DNA from: Saprospiraceae bacterium
Lineage (GTDB): Bacteria; Bacteroidota; Bacteroidia; Chitinophagales; Saprospiraceae
DNA: 64,000 nucleotides
Reading direction: 5' to 3'
Assembly: GCA_028285085.1 (NCBI GenBank)
Contig: JANQQI010000104.1
Coordinates: 39,234 to 103,233 of the forward strand
Both the position numbers and the translations under genes were made by a program. How positions within the stretch are numbered: position 1 is the first letter of the stretch; each line of letters opens with the position of its first letter. The notes below the pieces were generated by a model that worked only from the letters and a program-made list of their open reading frames with translations, was not told where the DNA came from and searched no databases. Of this stretch, positions 43,197-53,400 are shown piece by piece.

Positions 43197-44051
43197 TTAA
43201 TGCAAAGGGAAAGTTTCTCCTGCCAAGAGCAGGGATCGGCTAAAGGCCACACGATCCAGATCAGGGGCCACATCTATTTCATCGAAATAAGAAAGCATGT
43301 TTTCGGTAGCCATATTGCCAGTCAGTTCATCTTTAGCCATCGGACAGCCTCCGTAGCCTTTGATGGCACCATCAAAACGTCGGCAACCATTAGCGTAGGC
43401 CGATACCACTTTCTCTTTCCAGTTATAAGGCTGAGTGTGTAAATGTGCTCCAAATTCAACATCTTTGTAGACCGGAATGAGATGTCCAAAGAGATAACTG
43501 ATGTTCTCGGGATTTGATACTCCAATAGTATCCGAAAGCGATAAAATTCGAATCCCTAATCCATACAATTCATCCACCCATTTTTGGACAATCTCTACAT
43601 TCCATTCATCTCCGTAAGGGTTCCCAAAACCCATTGAAATATAAACCACCATTTGCTTATTGTTGGCCACACAAAGCTCTTGGATTTGCTTCACACGATT
43701 GAGCGACTCTTCGATCGTGGCATTGGTGTTGCGCAATTGGAAGGTTTGCGAAATAGAAAAAGGATACCCGAGATAAGTAATCTCATCGAATTGACAGGCG
43801 TCATTAGCCCCACGTCGGTTTGCAACAATTGCTAATAACTTCGTGTTAGTCTGGCTAAGATCCAGTCCGGCGAATACCTCGGCGGTATCACGCATTTGCG
43901 GAATGGCTTTGGGTGACACAAAACTACCGAAGTCCAGAGTATCAAAGCCAACTTTAAGTAGTTGATTGATATAGGTGATTTTGGATTCGGTGGGTATAAA
44001 TGTTTTGATGCCCTGCATAGCGTCGCGCGGGCATTCGATTAGTTTTATCAT
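43197..44051 (-). CDS. Hydroxymethylglutaryl-CoA lyase family protein
   Basis: A 284-residue TIM-barrel enzyme. HMG-CoA lyase features: IECPRDAMQGIKTFIPT, GFGNPYGDEW, SLSDTIGV, the metal ligands HLH and the catalytic loop GYGGCPMAKDELTGN with its cysteine. It would cleave HMG-CoA to acetyl-CoA and acetoacetate in leucine degradation; other leucine-pathway genes are not in the window. The barrel motifs are complete. A GNAT gene follows 15 bp downstream. Confidence 0.9.
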   Translation of the reverse strand: MIKLIECPRDAMQGIKTFIPTESKITYINQLLKVGFDTLDFGSFVSPKAIPQMRDTAEVFAGLDLSQTNTKLLAIVANRRGANDACQFDEITYLGYPFSISQTFQLRNTNATIEESLNRVKQIQELCVANNKQMVVYISMGFGNPYGDEWNVEIVQKWVDELYGLGIRILSLSDTIGVSNPENISYLFGHLIPVYKDVEFGAHLHTQPYNWKEKVVSAYANGCRRFDGAIKGYGGCPMAKDELTGNMATENMLSYFDEIDVAPDLDRVAFSRSLLLAGETFPLH

Positions 44052-44120
44052 TTAATGGTCAAATGGTTTGTACAGGCTAAGAACAGACGCAAATATACTG
44101 ACTTTTGTGCTACCAATGTT

Positions 44121-44128
44121 TAACTTTG
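44121..44128 (+). promoter_or_regulatory. Possible -7 box for the small membrane protein
   Basis: TAACTTTG is an exact TAnnTTTG match 80 bp before the ATG at 44209. No -33 element at the right spacing; weak support. Confidence 0.35.
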
Positions 44129-44208
44129 TGGTATCCGCTATGACTTTTACATTGATAGGATTCACCGGTAAGGTAAAAGTAGAATTCGGCTAACAAATAA
44201 ATAAGCTT

Positions 44209-44430
44209 ATGACGCGTAAGAATCTCTTTGCAATTATTGGTTTTTCAATGTTCATCATTGGCTTTCTGGCACTCGTTTTGATGATGGTTGGCGTCAAATT
44301 AAGTTTTCTGACCTGGATTGATGCGCCCGGACGGTTGTTCGGTTTTATCGCTCGCTTGCTGATGATCATTGTTGGTATTATGATTATTTATTTCTCACAA
44401 ACGAACTGGCGACAAGAGGAAGCAATTTAA
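44209..44430 (+). CDS. Small membrane protein, unknown
   Basis: A 73-residue protein with two hydrophobic helices (LFAIIGFSMFIIGFLALVLMMV and GFIARLLMIIVGIMIIYF) separated by a short loop with PGRL. Length and amphipathic ends are typical of real small membrane proteins, but no family is recognised. It converges on the HExxH protein gene with 11 bp between stops. Confidence 0.55.
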   Translation: MTRKNLFAIIGFSMFIIGFLALVLMMVGVKLSFLTWIDAPGRLFGFIARLLMIIVGIMIIYFSQTNWRQEEAI

Positions 44431-44441
44431 GAGGTCTGGGA

Positions 44442-45527
44442 TTACTCTTTTAATTTTTCCAAGACCGCAATTGCTGCATCCGAAAACCGATACATTGACG
44501 AATCTTTCAGGGCCGCCTGTTGATATGCTAATACAAAATCTAAACAGGAGTATTGTGCCGCAATTAAGATTTCTTTACCCAAGACCTTTTCAATGTTCGT
44601 CGCCATGTAATAACCAATCACGTGACCACTCCAAGGGAGATGAGTAAAAATCTGAGTCCCTTTTTCATCAAAAGTCATATCCGCCACCAGCACCGAATCA
44701 ATCCGCGCTAAATTAGTCGGTGCCTCAGTCACCAGCGCTCGAAACTCTTTCACCGTTTCCAATTGATTAATATCCATGGAAGCAGAATCACGCAGATAAG
44801 CTTCCGTGAAGTACTTCCCCTTATCAAGCATGCTGGCAACGCCTTCCAAGGGTAATTTCCCCAGAGCCACGACAATGGGATAGTGTTCACTTTCCTTGGG
44901 GTTGTACAACTGATGTAATTTGGTACGTAAGCGCAAGGCGTGATGAAATTCGTGCCCAAAGAAATCACTATTCTCCGCATCTGTTCCTTTTGACAGATGA
45001 AGCAAATCCATAGTAATGACTTCGCCGCCAAAGCCATTATCCTCAAATAAGGCTAAATAAACCGTCAAATCCACAACCTGCTCTGCAATATCTTTCGGAA
45101 GATAACGGAAACTATTTCGATAAGCCTGGCCATATTGCTTCCACTGCCCGGATCGGAGATAAGCATCCAGCTCTTGTCGTTTTTGTTTGACCTCCACCAG
45201 ATGCAAAGCAAAATATTGATAAGGGGTATCTTTTCCAGCGAGGAGTTTTTTTAGCCTTTCTGATTGGGAGGGTTGAAATACGATTGGTAATACTTTTTTG
45301 AGAAAAGAGACCCGATTACCCGACCGTTGAATTTGAGCATAAGCCGGATGGCTGGAAAACTTCTGCCACAATTTATCAGATGGCATTTGATCTGCATCCA
45401 AAGTATCAGCAATTTCCCAAAAGATTTGGAGTGCAGTCGTGTCAATTCTCACTTGGCCTTGAATCGTTCCGGAGAAGAGGGTAAGAATAGTTGAAAATAG
45501 TAGAATGGAGCAGGTCTTCTTTTGCAT
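44442..45527 (-). CDS. DUF5700-like exported zinc-peptidase-like protein (HExxH)
   Basis: A 361-residue protein with a signal peptide (MQKKTCSILLFSTILTLFSGTIQGQ). A zinc-binding motif HEFHH is in FGHEFHHALRLRTKL, consistent with gluzincin/DUF5700-type putative peptidases. A second acidic ligand is not obvious. Start ATG at 45527 is chosen because the in-frame start at 45602 would put 25 residues before the signal peptide. The role may be periplasmic or secreted proteolysis; only the HExxH and export are directly supported. Confidence 0.7.
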   Translation of the reverse strand: MQKKTCSILLFSTILTLFSGTIQGQVRIDTTALQIFWEIADTLDADQMPSDKLWQKFSSHPAYAQIQRSGNRVSFLKKVLPIVFQPSQSERLKKLLAGKDTPYQYFALHLVEVKQKRQELDAYLRSGQWKQYGQAYRNSFRYLPKDIAEQVVDLTVYLALFEDNGFGGEVITMDLLHLSKGTDAENSDFFGHEFHHALRLRTKLHQLYNPKESEHYPIVVALGKLPLEGVASMLDKGKYFTEAYLRDSASMDINQLETVKEFRALVTEAPTNLARIDSVLVADMTFDEKGTQIFTHLPWSGHVIGYYMATNIEKVLGKEILIAAQYSCLDFVLAYQQAALKDSSMYRFSDAAIAVLEKLKE

Positions 45528-45681
45528 TGTTCGCTGTTTGATTACCGAAAGTCTGGCCACAACAAACCTCCGTATTTGGATGGACAAAGAGCTATTTTTC
45601 ATCCATCCAAATACTTCGGCAGGCCACAGTTCAAGGACACCTGATTGCTCAGCAAGGTTGCAAAAGAATAGACTACCCTAT

Positions 45682-48159
45682 TTATAAATCAATCCCCAAC
45701 ATCAATCCAAAGTCAGAATATTTTCCGTCAACAAAAGAGACTACTGCATCAAGACGGAAAAAGCGGACCACACCAAAACCTAAGTTGTCCAATCCAAACG
45801 AAAGCTCATTGTAATGGGGCAATCCATCAACGTAAAGCCACGAAGCGCCAAGCACCGTTTTCAAACCCAGTTTTCTAATGCCGGGAATTTTATCCAACAA
45901 AAAGCCATTAAAATGGTGTTGAAAATGAGCGTGTACAAAATTCTCATTGGTGCTGTAAGCAAAATAATCCAGCAGATGGAACGTCGATAAGTAGTTGCTG
46001 GGATCACCTAAAAAGGTTTGGTTGCCACGGAAATGCTTGAGATCAAGAATGCTCATTTTGGCATCGTTCAAGAAAGTTCCTCCTTCCAGTAAATACTCCG
46101 TACTTCCAAAAACCCCAAGTTCTAGGTCATCCGTCACTTGCACACGCAGCAAATCAAAATCAACCTCGCTCTCCAGTCCGTTCACCCCCTTCGTGTACAA
46201 CAGCCAAATATCAGGGGTCCGTGAGCCCATGATAAATTTACGATCCGGGTAAGTGATGTATTTCTGGCCAAAACGAATACGCATAGCGAATCGGAGTAGT
46301 AAAGCCTCATTGTAAGCGATCACCCGCGGCTGCTCGGGTACGTCTTGTCCCACTGATAAAAAAGGTGGTGTGTTCAAAGCATAATCATCATCACGCTTCC
46401 ACATGCTATAATTGGTCGTATTTTCCAAAAATCGACGGTTAGCGTATTCGACACTTCCCCGAAAATAAAGCCCATTGACGAGTTCTCGACGGTAGGTCAG
46501 ACGCAGAAAATCTTTTTCGTATAGGCGTAAGTAGTTCTTTTTATCAATCAAGCTGTATAGTGTGTTCACTGTCGGCGTGATGGGATTAGTGTTATTGATT
46601 TGTCGGGTGCCACGCCCGCCCTCTAAAGTAATTCGACTAAAATTTGTCCCGTTGAAATTATAGGTCACTTCAGCCTCCGCGCGGAAGCGCTCGTCCGATA
46701 GCCCGTATTGCAAAGTGGGCTTAATGCGTAACCAACGCGTGTTATATTCATCGAAAAACTTACGGAAATTCAATTCCATATTGCCGTAAAAGCCTTGTAC
46801 CGCGTTGAACTGGATGGTCGTCAACGGAGAACCAATAGAGAAATAAGTTTTCTCGTAGGATTTATTGTACTGATAGCCAAACAGCAGATCCCAGGCCTTG
46901 AATCGATTGCGTTTGGCGTCAATGGAATCCATATAGGCTTTCGATTCCCAGATTTCCTGCAAGCTGTCTTTTTTCACATAATCTTCACTCTCTTCTATTG
47001 TCAACGGTACCGGCCGAATACTATCCCAGTAGCTAACATTTTTATCATTCGCATCCTCTTCTACTTTAAATAATTCATTATTGAAGAAACGGTCCGAAAA
47101 CTCTACATCTAATTCATAATTGGAGAATACCCCGGTGAAGTTACCTGAGCCCACAAAACCAAAAATTGAAAACTTAAACTCTAGACTTTGTGACAACTGC
47201 ATCCAAACATCCGGCGATTTGACCGGCACATGAATCTGTTTGATAACTAAAGTTTCCAAAACGGGTTGCTTAATGGCCGCTCCGGTCACCACCAGCTCAG
47301 TACTATGTATGTTCCACAAATCCTCAACGATATAAATATTGCCCCGAAATACAGGATCTTGGCTCCGCTTTGGCAATACCTCGATCTTATTAATGAGGTT
47401 GCCATTTTTATCATAAAAAGTCCCTAATAATCGATAATCGTAATAATTGAACGCATTTTTTCCAATGGGAGAGACTAAACTGCGCTCGATGTCGATGGTG
47501 TTATCATAAAAACTAAAATCCATCAACGTGGCGCGATTGAAGCTAAAGCCATTGTCATTGCCGCTGACCTTGGAGGAGACCATCACCTCTCGCTTTTGGT
47601 CGGGGCGTTGAAAATAAAGCTTGGCCTCAGACTCTGATAAATAAATGATCCCTTGGCGGTTAGAATCGAGCGTACCGCCCATATTGCCGATTTCCTGTCC
47701 AAAAATCTTTTCTGGAGCATCCAGCAATTTTTGCGTTCCTTTAATGTATACATCACATTGGTAAGAATCTACCAAGTCACGGTAGTACTTACGCTTGGCC
47801 ATGGCCTTACGAATCACGGCATAAGCAGGATCTTCTGCATCGGCTCTGACGACCACTTCTTGCAGATTGACTGATTCCGCGGCCATTTTAACATCCAGGC
47901 GCAAAGGCTTTGTACCCAATTCCACTTCCTGGATTTGCTGCTCGTAGCCGACGTAACGAAAAACTAATTGATAATTTCCAGGTTCTAATTCCAAAAAATA
48001 TTCTCCCTCTACATTGGTAGTGGTACCACGGGTTGTCCCGAACAAATAGACATTCGCAAAGGGTAAAGGTTCGCCTTCCATATCCGTAACGGTACCATTG
48101 ATTTGAGCATTACCGACGAAGTGAAGACTGAGCAATAGAATGGTGTAAAAGGCTTTCAT
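45682..48159 (-). CDS. DUF5686 outer-membrane protein with carboxypeptidase-regulatory-like domain
   Basis: An 825-residue protein. Signal peptide residues 1-18 (ending GNAQ), then a CarboxypepD_reg-like beta domain (INGTVTDMEGEPLPFANVYL). The remainder is the DUF5686 region (AYAVIRKAMAKRKYYRDLVDSYQCDVYIKG), ending in strands of a likely outer-membrane barrel (FFRLDAVVSFVDGKYSDFGLML). Such proteins are common in Bacteroidota and of unknown function. The gene is divergent from the ChaN-SCO operon. A TAAGTTTG box lies 33 bp upstream of its ATG. Confidence 0.88.
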   Translation of the reverse strand: MKAFYTILLLSLHFVGNAQINGTVTDMEGEPLPFANVYLFGTTRGTTTNVEGEYFLELEPGNYQLVFRYVGYEQQIQEVELGTKPLRLDVKMAAESVNLQEVVVRADAEDPAYAVIRKAMAKRKYYRDLVDSYQCDVYIKGTQKLLDAPEKIFGQEIGNMGGTLDSNRQGIIYLSESEAKLYFQRPDQKREVMVSSKVSGNDNGFSFNRATLMDFSFYDNTIDIERSLVSPIGKNAFNYYDYRLLGTFYDKNGNLINKIEVLPKRSQDPVFRGNIYIVEDLWNIHSTELVVTGAAIKQPVLETLVIKQIHVPVKSPDVWMQLSQSLEFKFSIFGFVGSGNFTGVFSNYELDVEFSDRFFNNELFKVEEDANDKNVSYWDSIRPVPLTIEESEDYVKKDSLQEIWESKAYMDSIDAKRNRFKAWDLLFGYQYNKSYEKTYFSIGSPLTTIQFNAVQGFYGNMELNFRKFFDEYNTRWLRIKPTLQYGLSDERFRAEAEVTYNFNGTNFSRITLEGGRGTRQINNTNPITPTVNTLYSLIDKKNYLRLYEKDFLRLTYRRELVNGLYFRGSVEYANRRFLENTTNYSMWKRDDDYALNTPPFLSVGQDVPEQPRVIAYNEALLLRFAMRIRFGQKYITYPDRKFIMGSRTPDIWLLYTKGVNGLESEVDFDLLRVQVTDDLELGVFGSTEYLLEGGTFLNDAKMSILDLKHFRGNQTFLGDPSNYLSTFHLLDYFAYSTNENFVHAHFQHHFNGFLLDKIPGIRKLGLKTVLGASWLYVDGLPHYNELSFGLDNLGFGVVRFFRLDAVVSFVDGKYSDFGLMLGIDL

Positions 48160-48191
48160 GCTTTGGTATTTAATTACGAAGGGGGAATGTA

Positions 48192-48199
48192 CAAACTTA
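48192..48199 (-). promoter_or_regulatory. Putative -7 box for the DUF5686 gene
   Basis: Minus-strand TAAGTTTG matches TAnnTTTG, 32 bp before the ATG at 48159. No matching -33 element seen. Confidence 0.45.
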
Positions 48200-48343
48200 T
48201 CTTGAACGTTTTTAAATTGATCGACCTATTTGTTCATCGCCTAGACTTCTGATCTTCGCTTAACGCAGGTAAGTCGCTTCTCCTTTCCACAATTCTTGCA
48301 ATATTCTTACATAAAATCAAGGTGGGCAACTTACATTTGTAAA

Positions 48344-49216
48344 ATGAAATCACTTGTATCCTTCTGCCTCTTAATGTGTATCTGTCTAAGCGCACTGGTT
48401 GCCCAAGATAAACCAGCTTATCAATTATTTGATCGTAAAGGCAAGGCCATTAAGTATAAAAAAATGATAAAAAAACTTCCCGAAGCCGAATTAATTCTTT
48501 TCGGGGAGTTACATAATAATCCCATAGCGCACTGGTTGCAATTCGAAATCACCAAAGATTTGTACGCCAAGAAAACGGATAGTTTAGTGCTCGGTGCAGA
48601 AATGTTCGAAGCCGACAACCAGCTGATCGTTGACGAATATTTGCAGGGGCAGATTAGTCAGAAAAACTTTCAGGCTGAAGCCCGGCTTTGGGATAATTAC
48701 GAGACGGATTACAAACCTTTGTTGGAATTCGCTAAAGCACACGGTTTGCCTTTTGTAGCGAGTAATATTCCACGTCGCTACGCCTCGTTGGTGTACAAAC
48801 AAGGGATTGAGCAATTGGATTCGTTGAGTAACGAAGCACGACGCTACATTGCACCATTACCTATCACTATCGACTTGAGCTTGAAGACTTACCAGGAGAT
48901 GCTCAATATGATGGGGGGACACGGGGATACAGCAAGTGCTAATTTTCCCAAGTCCCAAGCGACCAAGGATGCTACAATGGCCTACCGAATCACGCAACAA
49001 CTCCGCCCCGAACGCTGTTTCATCCACTATAACGGTTCTTATCATTCTGATTATGACGAAGGCATTGGTTGGTATATCCGTCATTACCGCCCGGATACGA
49101 AAATCATAACCATTACCACCGTTAGTCAAGCTGATGTTTCTAAACTTGAGGAAGAACATCAAGGAAAAGCAGATTATATTATCTGCGTCCCCGAAACCAT
49201 GACAACAACTTACTAA
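48344..49216 (+). CDS. ChaN-family (haem-binding, Tiki-like) exported protein
   Basis: A 290-residue protein with a signal peptide (MKSLVSFCLLMCICLSALVAQ). The ChaN motif LFGELHNNPIAHWLQFEI (GELHxN) and LGAEMFEADNQLIVDEYL are present, then YHSDYDEGIGWYI at the end. Family members bind haem or act as metalloproteases. Start ATG at 48344 is chosen for the signal peptide; 48296 is less likely. It begins an operon with SCO and cytochrome c genes, 30 bp apart, which points to haem or copper handling. Confidence 0.85.
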   Translation: MKSLVSFCLLMCICLSALVAQDKPAYQLFDRKGKAIKYKKMIKKLPEAELILFGELHNNPIAHWLQFEITKDLYAKKTDSLVLGAEMFEADNQLIVDEYLQGQISQKNFQAEARLWDNYETDYKPLLEFAKAHGLPFVASNIPRRYASLVYKQGIEQLDSLSNEARRYIAPLPITIDLSLKTYQEMLNMMGGHGDTASANFPKSQATKDATMAYRITQQLRPERCFIHYNGSYHSDYDEGIGWYIRHYRPDTKIITITTVSQADVSKLEEEHQGKADYIICVPETMTTTY

Positions 49217-49246
49217 GCATTGATTTCAAATTAACTTCGAAGCAGT

Positions 49247-49894
49247 ATGCGCAATATTCAGATTTTTTCATTCTTCGTATTATTTCTTCTCTCACTCTCC
49301 TTTAGCTGTACAAATTCTATAAACACCGAATCTAACGATGGCAAGCTACGTATCCTAGGTCATCGACAAGGCGTAGATGAAAACGGCGATACGATTTATC
49401 ATAAGATACCAGATTTTAGCTTTATCGATCAAGACAGCAATGTCATCACTAACGCCACTTTGGATGACAAGATTTACCTGGTAGATTTTTTCTTTACCCG
49501 CTGTCCTTCGATTTGCCCAAAGGTCAAAGCACAAATGATGCGGATTTACGAAAAGTTTGAAAATGAAGATCGACTAGTGCTCCTCTCCCACTCCATTGAT
49601 GTACGCAATGATACCGTACCGGCCTTGAAAGCTTATGCTGAAAAACTAGGAATCAAAACTGAACGCTGGCATTTGGTCACTGGCAATGAAGATAAACTCT
49701 ACGATATGGCGGACCAGTACTTTGTTACTGCTATGAAAGATCCTACCGCGCCAGGCGGTTTCGATCATTCGGGACGTCTAATTCTGGTCGATCAAAATCG
49801 CTTAGTGCGTAGCTTCGGTGACGGAACTGAAGTCGAATCAGTTGATAAATTGATGGTTGATATTCAAAAATTATTGGATGAAACAAGCCGTTAG
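49247..49894 (+). CDS. SCO1/SenC family copper-chaperone lipoprotein
   Basis: A 215-residue thioredoxin-fold protein. The signal has a lipobox-like LSFSC; the copper/redox motif CPSIC (C-x3-C) follows FFFTRCPSICPKV, and a conserved His is in GGFDHSGRLILVD. SCO proteins deliver copper to or reduce cytochrome oxidase CuA. It is 30 bp after the ChaN gene, and its 3' end overlaps the cytochrome c gene by 17 bp, so the three are co-transcribed. Confidence 0.92.
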   Translation: MRNIQIFSFFVLFLLSLSFSCTNSINTESNDGKLRILGHRQGVDENGDTIYHKIPDFSFIDQDSNVITNATLDDKIYLVDFFFTRCPSICPKVKAQMMRIYEKFENEDRLVLLSHSIDVRNDTVPALKAYAEKLGIKTERWHLVTGNEDKLYDMADQYFVTAMKDPTAPGGFDHSGRLILVDQNRLVRSFGDGTEVESVDKLMVDIQKLLDETSR

Positions 49895-50279
49895 CACTCT
49901 TTTCCTAGTCGTCATTTTGGCGCTGGCCTGTAATGATTCTAACCCCTATCGTCAAGGAGGGAACTTGTACCGTATGCACTGTGAAAGCTGTCACTTGGCC
50001 AACGGTCAGGGACTTGGGCAACTGATTCCCCCCTTGGCTGGCTCCGACTATCTGGTTAAACATCGGGAGGAAGTAGCTTGCGTCATCCGCTACGGAATGG
50101 AAGGTCCCGTCACCGTCAACGACACGCTCTACAATTCAGTAATGGCGGGCATTCCAGAGCTTTCAGATGTACAAATCAACAACATTATAAACTATATCAA
50201 TCACGCCTGGGGGAATGATTATGGTGCCTCCAATGCCCGTGAAGTCAGCGCCCAGCTGAAGCGTTGTCCATCCCAATAA
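49878..50279 (+). CDS. Small monohaem cytochrome c lipoprotein
   Basis: A 133-residue protein with a lipobox-like signal (MKQAVSTLFLVVILALAC, lipid Cys at 18). One CxxCH haem motif (MHCESCHLANGQGLG) and a likely axial Met in VMAGIPELSD. The typical class I cytochrome c helix follows (QINNIINYINHAW). Start ATG at 49878 lies inside the SCO gene. It could carry electrons to an oxidase or to SCO-linked metallation. Confidence 0.88.
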   Translation: MKQAVSTLFLVVILALACNDSNPYRQGGNLYRMHCESCHLANGQGLGQLIPPLAGSDYLVKHREEVACVIRYGMEGPVTVNDTLYNSVMAGIPELSDVQINNIINYINHAWGNDYGASNAREVSAQLKRCPSQ

Positions 50280-50369
50280 TCCTAGGGTTTCCACCGCGCA
50301 TTTCAGACACTTTGCTCATTACGTGACAGGAATTCCCGCCGAGAATGCAGCTAATGCACAAAAAGTGTG

Positions 50370-50377
50370 TATTTTTG
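50370..50377 (+). promoter_or_regulatory. Putative -7 box for the large T9SS protein
   Basis: TATTTTTG matches TAnnTTTG, 58 bp before the ATG at 50436. No clear -33 element. Confidence 0.45.
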
Positions 50378-50435
50378 ATCGTATACCAACAAGCGAAAAT
50401 AAACACTATAACGAGATCGCATAAAACCGTAACTA

Positions 50436-53400
50436 ATGAAAAAACTTTTTACGCTATTTGCCATTTGTTTTTCACTTGGCTTAGCCGCTCAGCCTGTGAA
50501 CGACGATTGTTCTGGTCTTATTGATCTGGGCGTTGTTCCTTTCTGTCCGGATACCACTTTCTTCACCAATTTTGAAGCTACCGAAAGTGATATTGGAAAT
50601 GATAATATCCCAGCTCCTGGAGCTTGTGGGAATAACGATATCACGACCGTAGCAAATGATGTTTGGTTCGCTTTTACAACCAGTGATACCATTACAGATT
50701 ACACGATTACGGTAACGGGTATGGACGATGGTACAGGCACCGACCCGATGATGAATCCACAGATTCTGATTTATCGAGGCGATTGTTCGTTTGATAACCT
50801 AGCGCTCCTGGCCTGCGGATCTGCAAACGATGGATTGACCGAATTAGAGTTGGATGTCCTTGATCTCGACCCTAATGAGCTCTATTTCATTCGTATTACC
50901 AGTTATTCTTCTACCGCAGATCCCAATACTGGAACTTTCCAATTATGTATAGACGAAATTGATCCTGTCAATACGATTGACCAGACCGGCTCGAATGCGT
51001 GTACCGGTGAACTTTACGATAGTGGTGGGCCGGATATGGATTACGGGCCGAACGAAAATAACGTGTTTTCCATCTGTCCACCAATCGGCACCAATGGCTG
51101 TATCAATTTTGATTTGCAATATTATAACCTCGAGATTTTCGATAATTTCGGCGGAAACGGTGATATCATCAATTTCTACGATGGTCCAGACAACTCTAGC
51201 CCACTTATCACCCAAATAACCGGTTCCGAATTTGTACCTGCCGGCCCTAACTGGGGAGGTGTTTGCTATTCCGTACAAGCCTCAAGTGGGTGTCTGACTG
51301 TAGAAATGATTACGGATGGAGACGTGAGTTTTGAAGGTTTTGCGGCCTCATGGGAATGCTCGACGATGCCATGTGAACAAGATCAGCCCATCACGGTGAC
51401 TTCGAATATCACTGAGCAAGAAATCATTGATAATATTTCAACACCACAAACGCTGGTGGAAATTGATACGATTATCTGTGATTCTCTCGCTTACGGTGTT
51501 TTTGAAGCGCCCGAAAATAATGATCTTGGATTAGAGCGTGGACTTTTACTCACTAGTGGTTCAGCCGTTGATGCAATTGGTCCTAACGATGGATTTGATG
51601 ATAGCAACTTTACGGGCTCAGGTGGTGATCCTGATCTTGATTACTTGTCTCAACAAGGTAATGGATCATTGTCCAACGATGCTTGTATCGTTGAGCTAGA
51701 TGTTTTCGTGGCCACCGACGAACTGACTTTTGAATATGTATTTGGCTCGGAGGAGTATTCTAACTTTGTGAACTCGAGTTTCAACGATATTTTTGCCTTC
51801 TTCATCTCAGGTCCCGGTATTACCGGAGATCCAAATATTGATAACCAAGAAAATATTGCGGTACTCCCAGGGACGACTACTCCGGTGGAAATCAACTCTG
51901 TAAACAACGCCCAAAACTGGGAGTATTATCGTGATAATACTAACGGCCAAAGTGCGGATTATAGTGGTTTAACCTCGGACTTCCTCGGTGTGAAAAAGAG
52001 CTTAACAGCGCGCGCCGAAGTGATTCCTTGTAACACCTACCACTTGAAGTTGGCGGTTGCTGACCGCGGGGATACGGCTCTTGATTCAGGGGTATTTATT
52101 TCTGAGATCAAGGGAGGTACACCTAATCTGACCGTAAATTTTGCCAGCGGTGTGGACTATCTCGTTGAGAACTGTACAGGGATCAACGATGAATTGGTAA
52201 TTTCTTTGACCAATCCACTCGATGAAGCAGCTACCTACGATGTAACGATTGAAGGTACCGCTCAACAAGGTGTGGATTACATCTTGGAGATTCCTTCACA
52301 GGTAACGATCGCACCCGGTGAGACTGAATTAACTTTCCCTCTGATCCCTCTTGCTGATGCCTTGATTGAAGGAACTGAAACTATCATCATTACTTTGTCG
52401 AACAACTTTGGCTGTGGTGATATCAACTTGACTTCTGTCTCTATCAATATTACTGATAATCCTTTGGTCGAAATTATTACCGGCGAAGACACGGTCTTTG
52501 TTTGTAGTGGCAATTGTGTTGATCTGGAAGTAAATGGTGCTGCAGATTACTTCTGGGAGCCTGTTTCTTTGGTCGATGATCCATTTAGCCCAACACCAGA
52601 GGCTTGCCCAACCACAAGTCAAATGATTTACGTTACGGGTACAATTGGTTCTTTACCTGGTTGTTCCAACGTCGACTCCGTGTTCCTACAAATCATTGAT
52701 CCAGAAATTGAAATTGTAGCTTTGGATACGGTTGATTTCTGTGTTGGAGACTCCGTCCAATTACAAGCAGTCAATAATGTCAACGGTACAGGATTACTTT
52801 GGTCACCTCCGGGTAGCTTAAGCTCAATCGTTGACGAAATTGTTACCGCTACCCCATCCGTCACAACGGAATACGTAGCTTCGGTTACAGTAGCTGGTTG
52901 TACGGTATTTGACTCCATCACCGTAAACATTGATCCATACGATTTCCCTGAAATCACCACCTTGGATACCATTATTTGTCAGGGACAAAGCGTTGACCTG
53001 GCTAGCGATATCGAATTCACTTCCACGACTTACGAGTGGACACCTGATACAGAATTAACGCCATCGAATACCGTTTCTGGCCCCGTTGCCACACCAGAGG
53101 ATGACATCATTTATACCCTGATTGCAACGAGCCCAAATGGTTACTGTGCGGATACGGTCTCCGTAAATATTGAAGTCGTACCAGCGGAAATAGAGGTCAT
53201 GCCGGAGGATACTGTTTTCCTCTGCTTAGGAGAAACCGCTGAATTAACCGCGATGTCTACCACAAACATCATTGCCTGGACCCCTGAGGAAGGATTAGAT
53301 AATACCAGTGGTACTGCAGTAATGGCTACACCTGATGTTTCAACCTGGTACTTCGCTACTACCGTAATTGGCGCGTGTACAGTCGTAGATTCTGTTTTCG

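Noticed and set aside
48332..48339. TACATTTG box before the ChaN gene
   Set aside because: It ends 4 bp before the ATG at 48344, so it would make a leaderless mRNA; no -33 element supports it.
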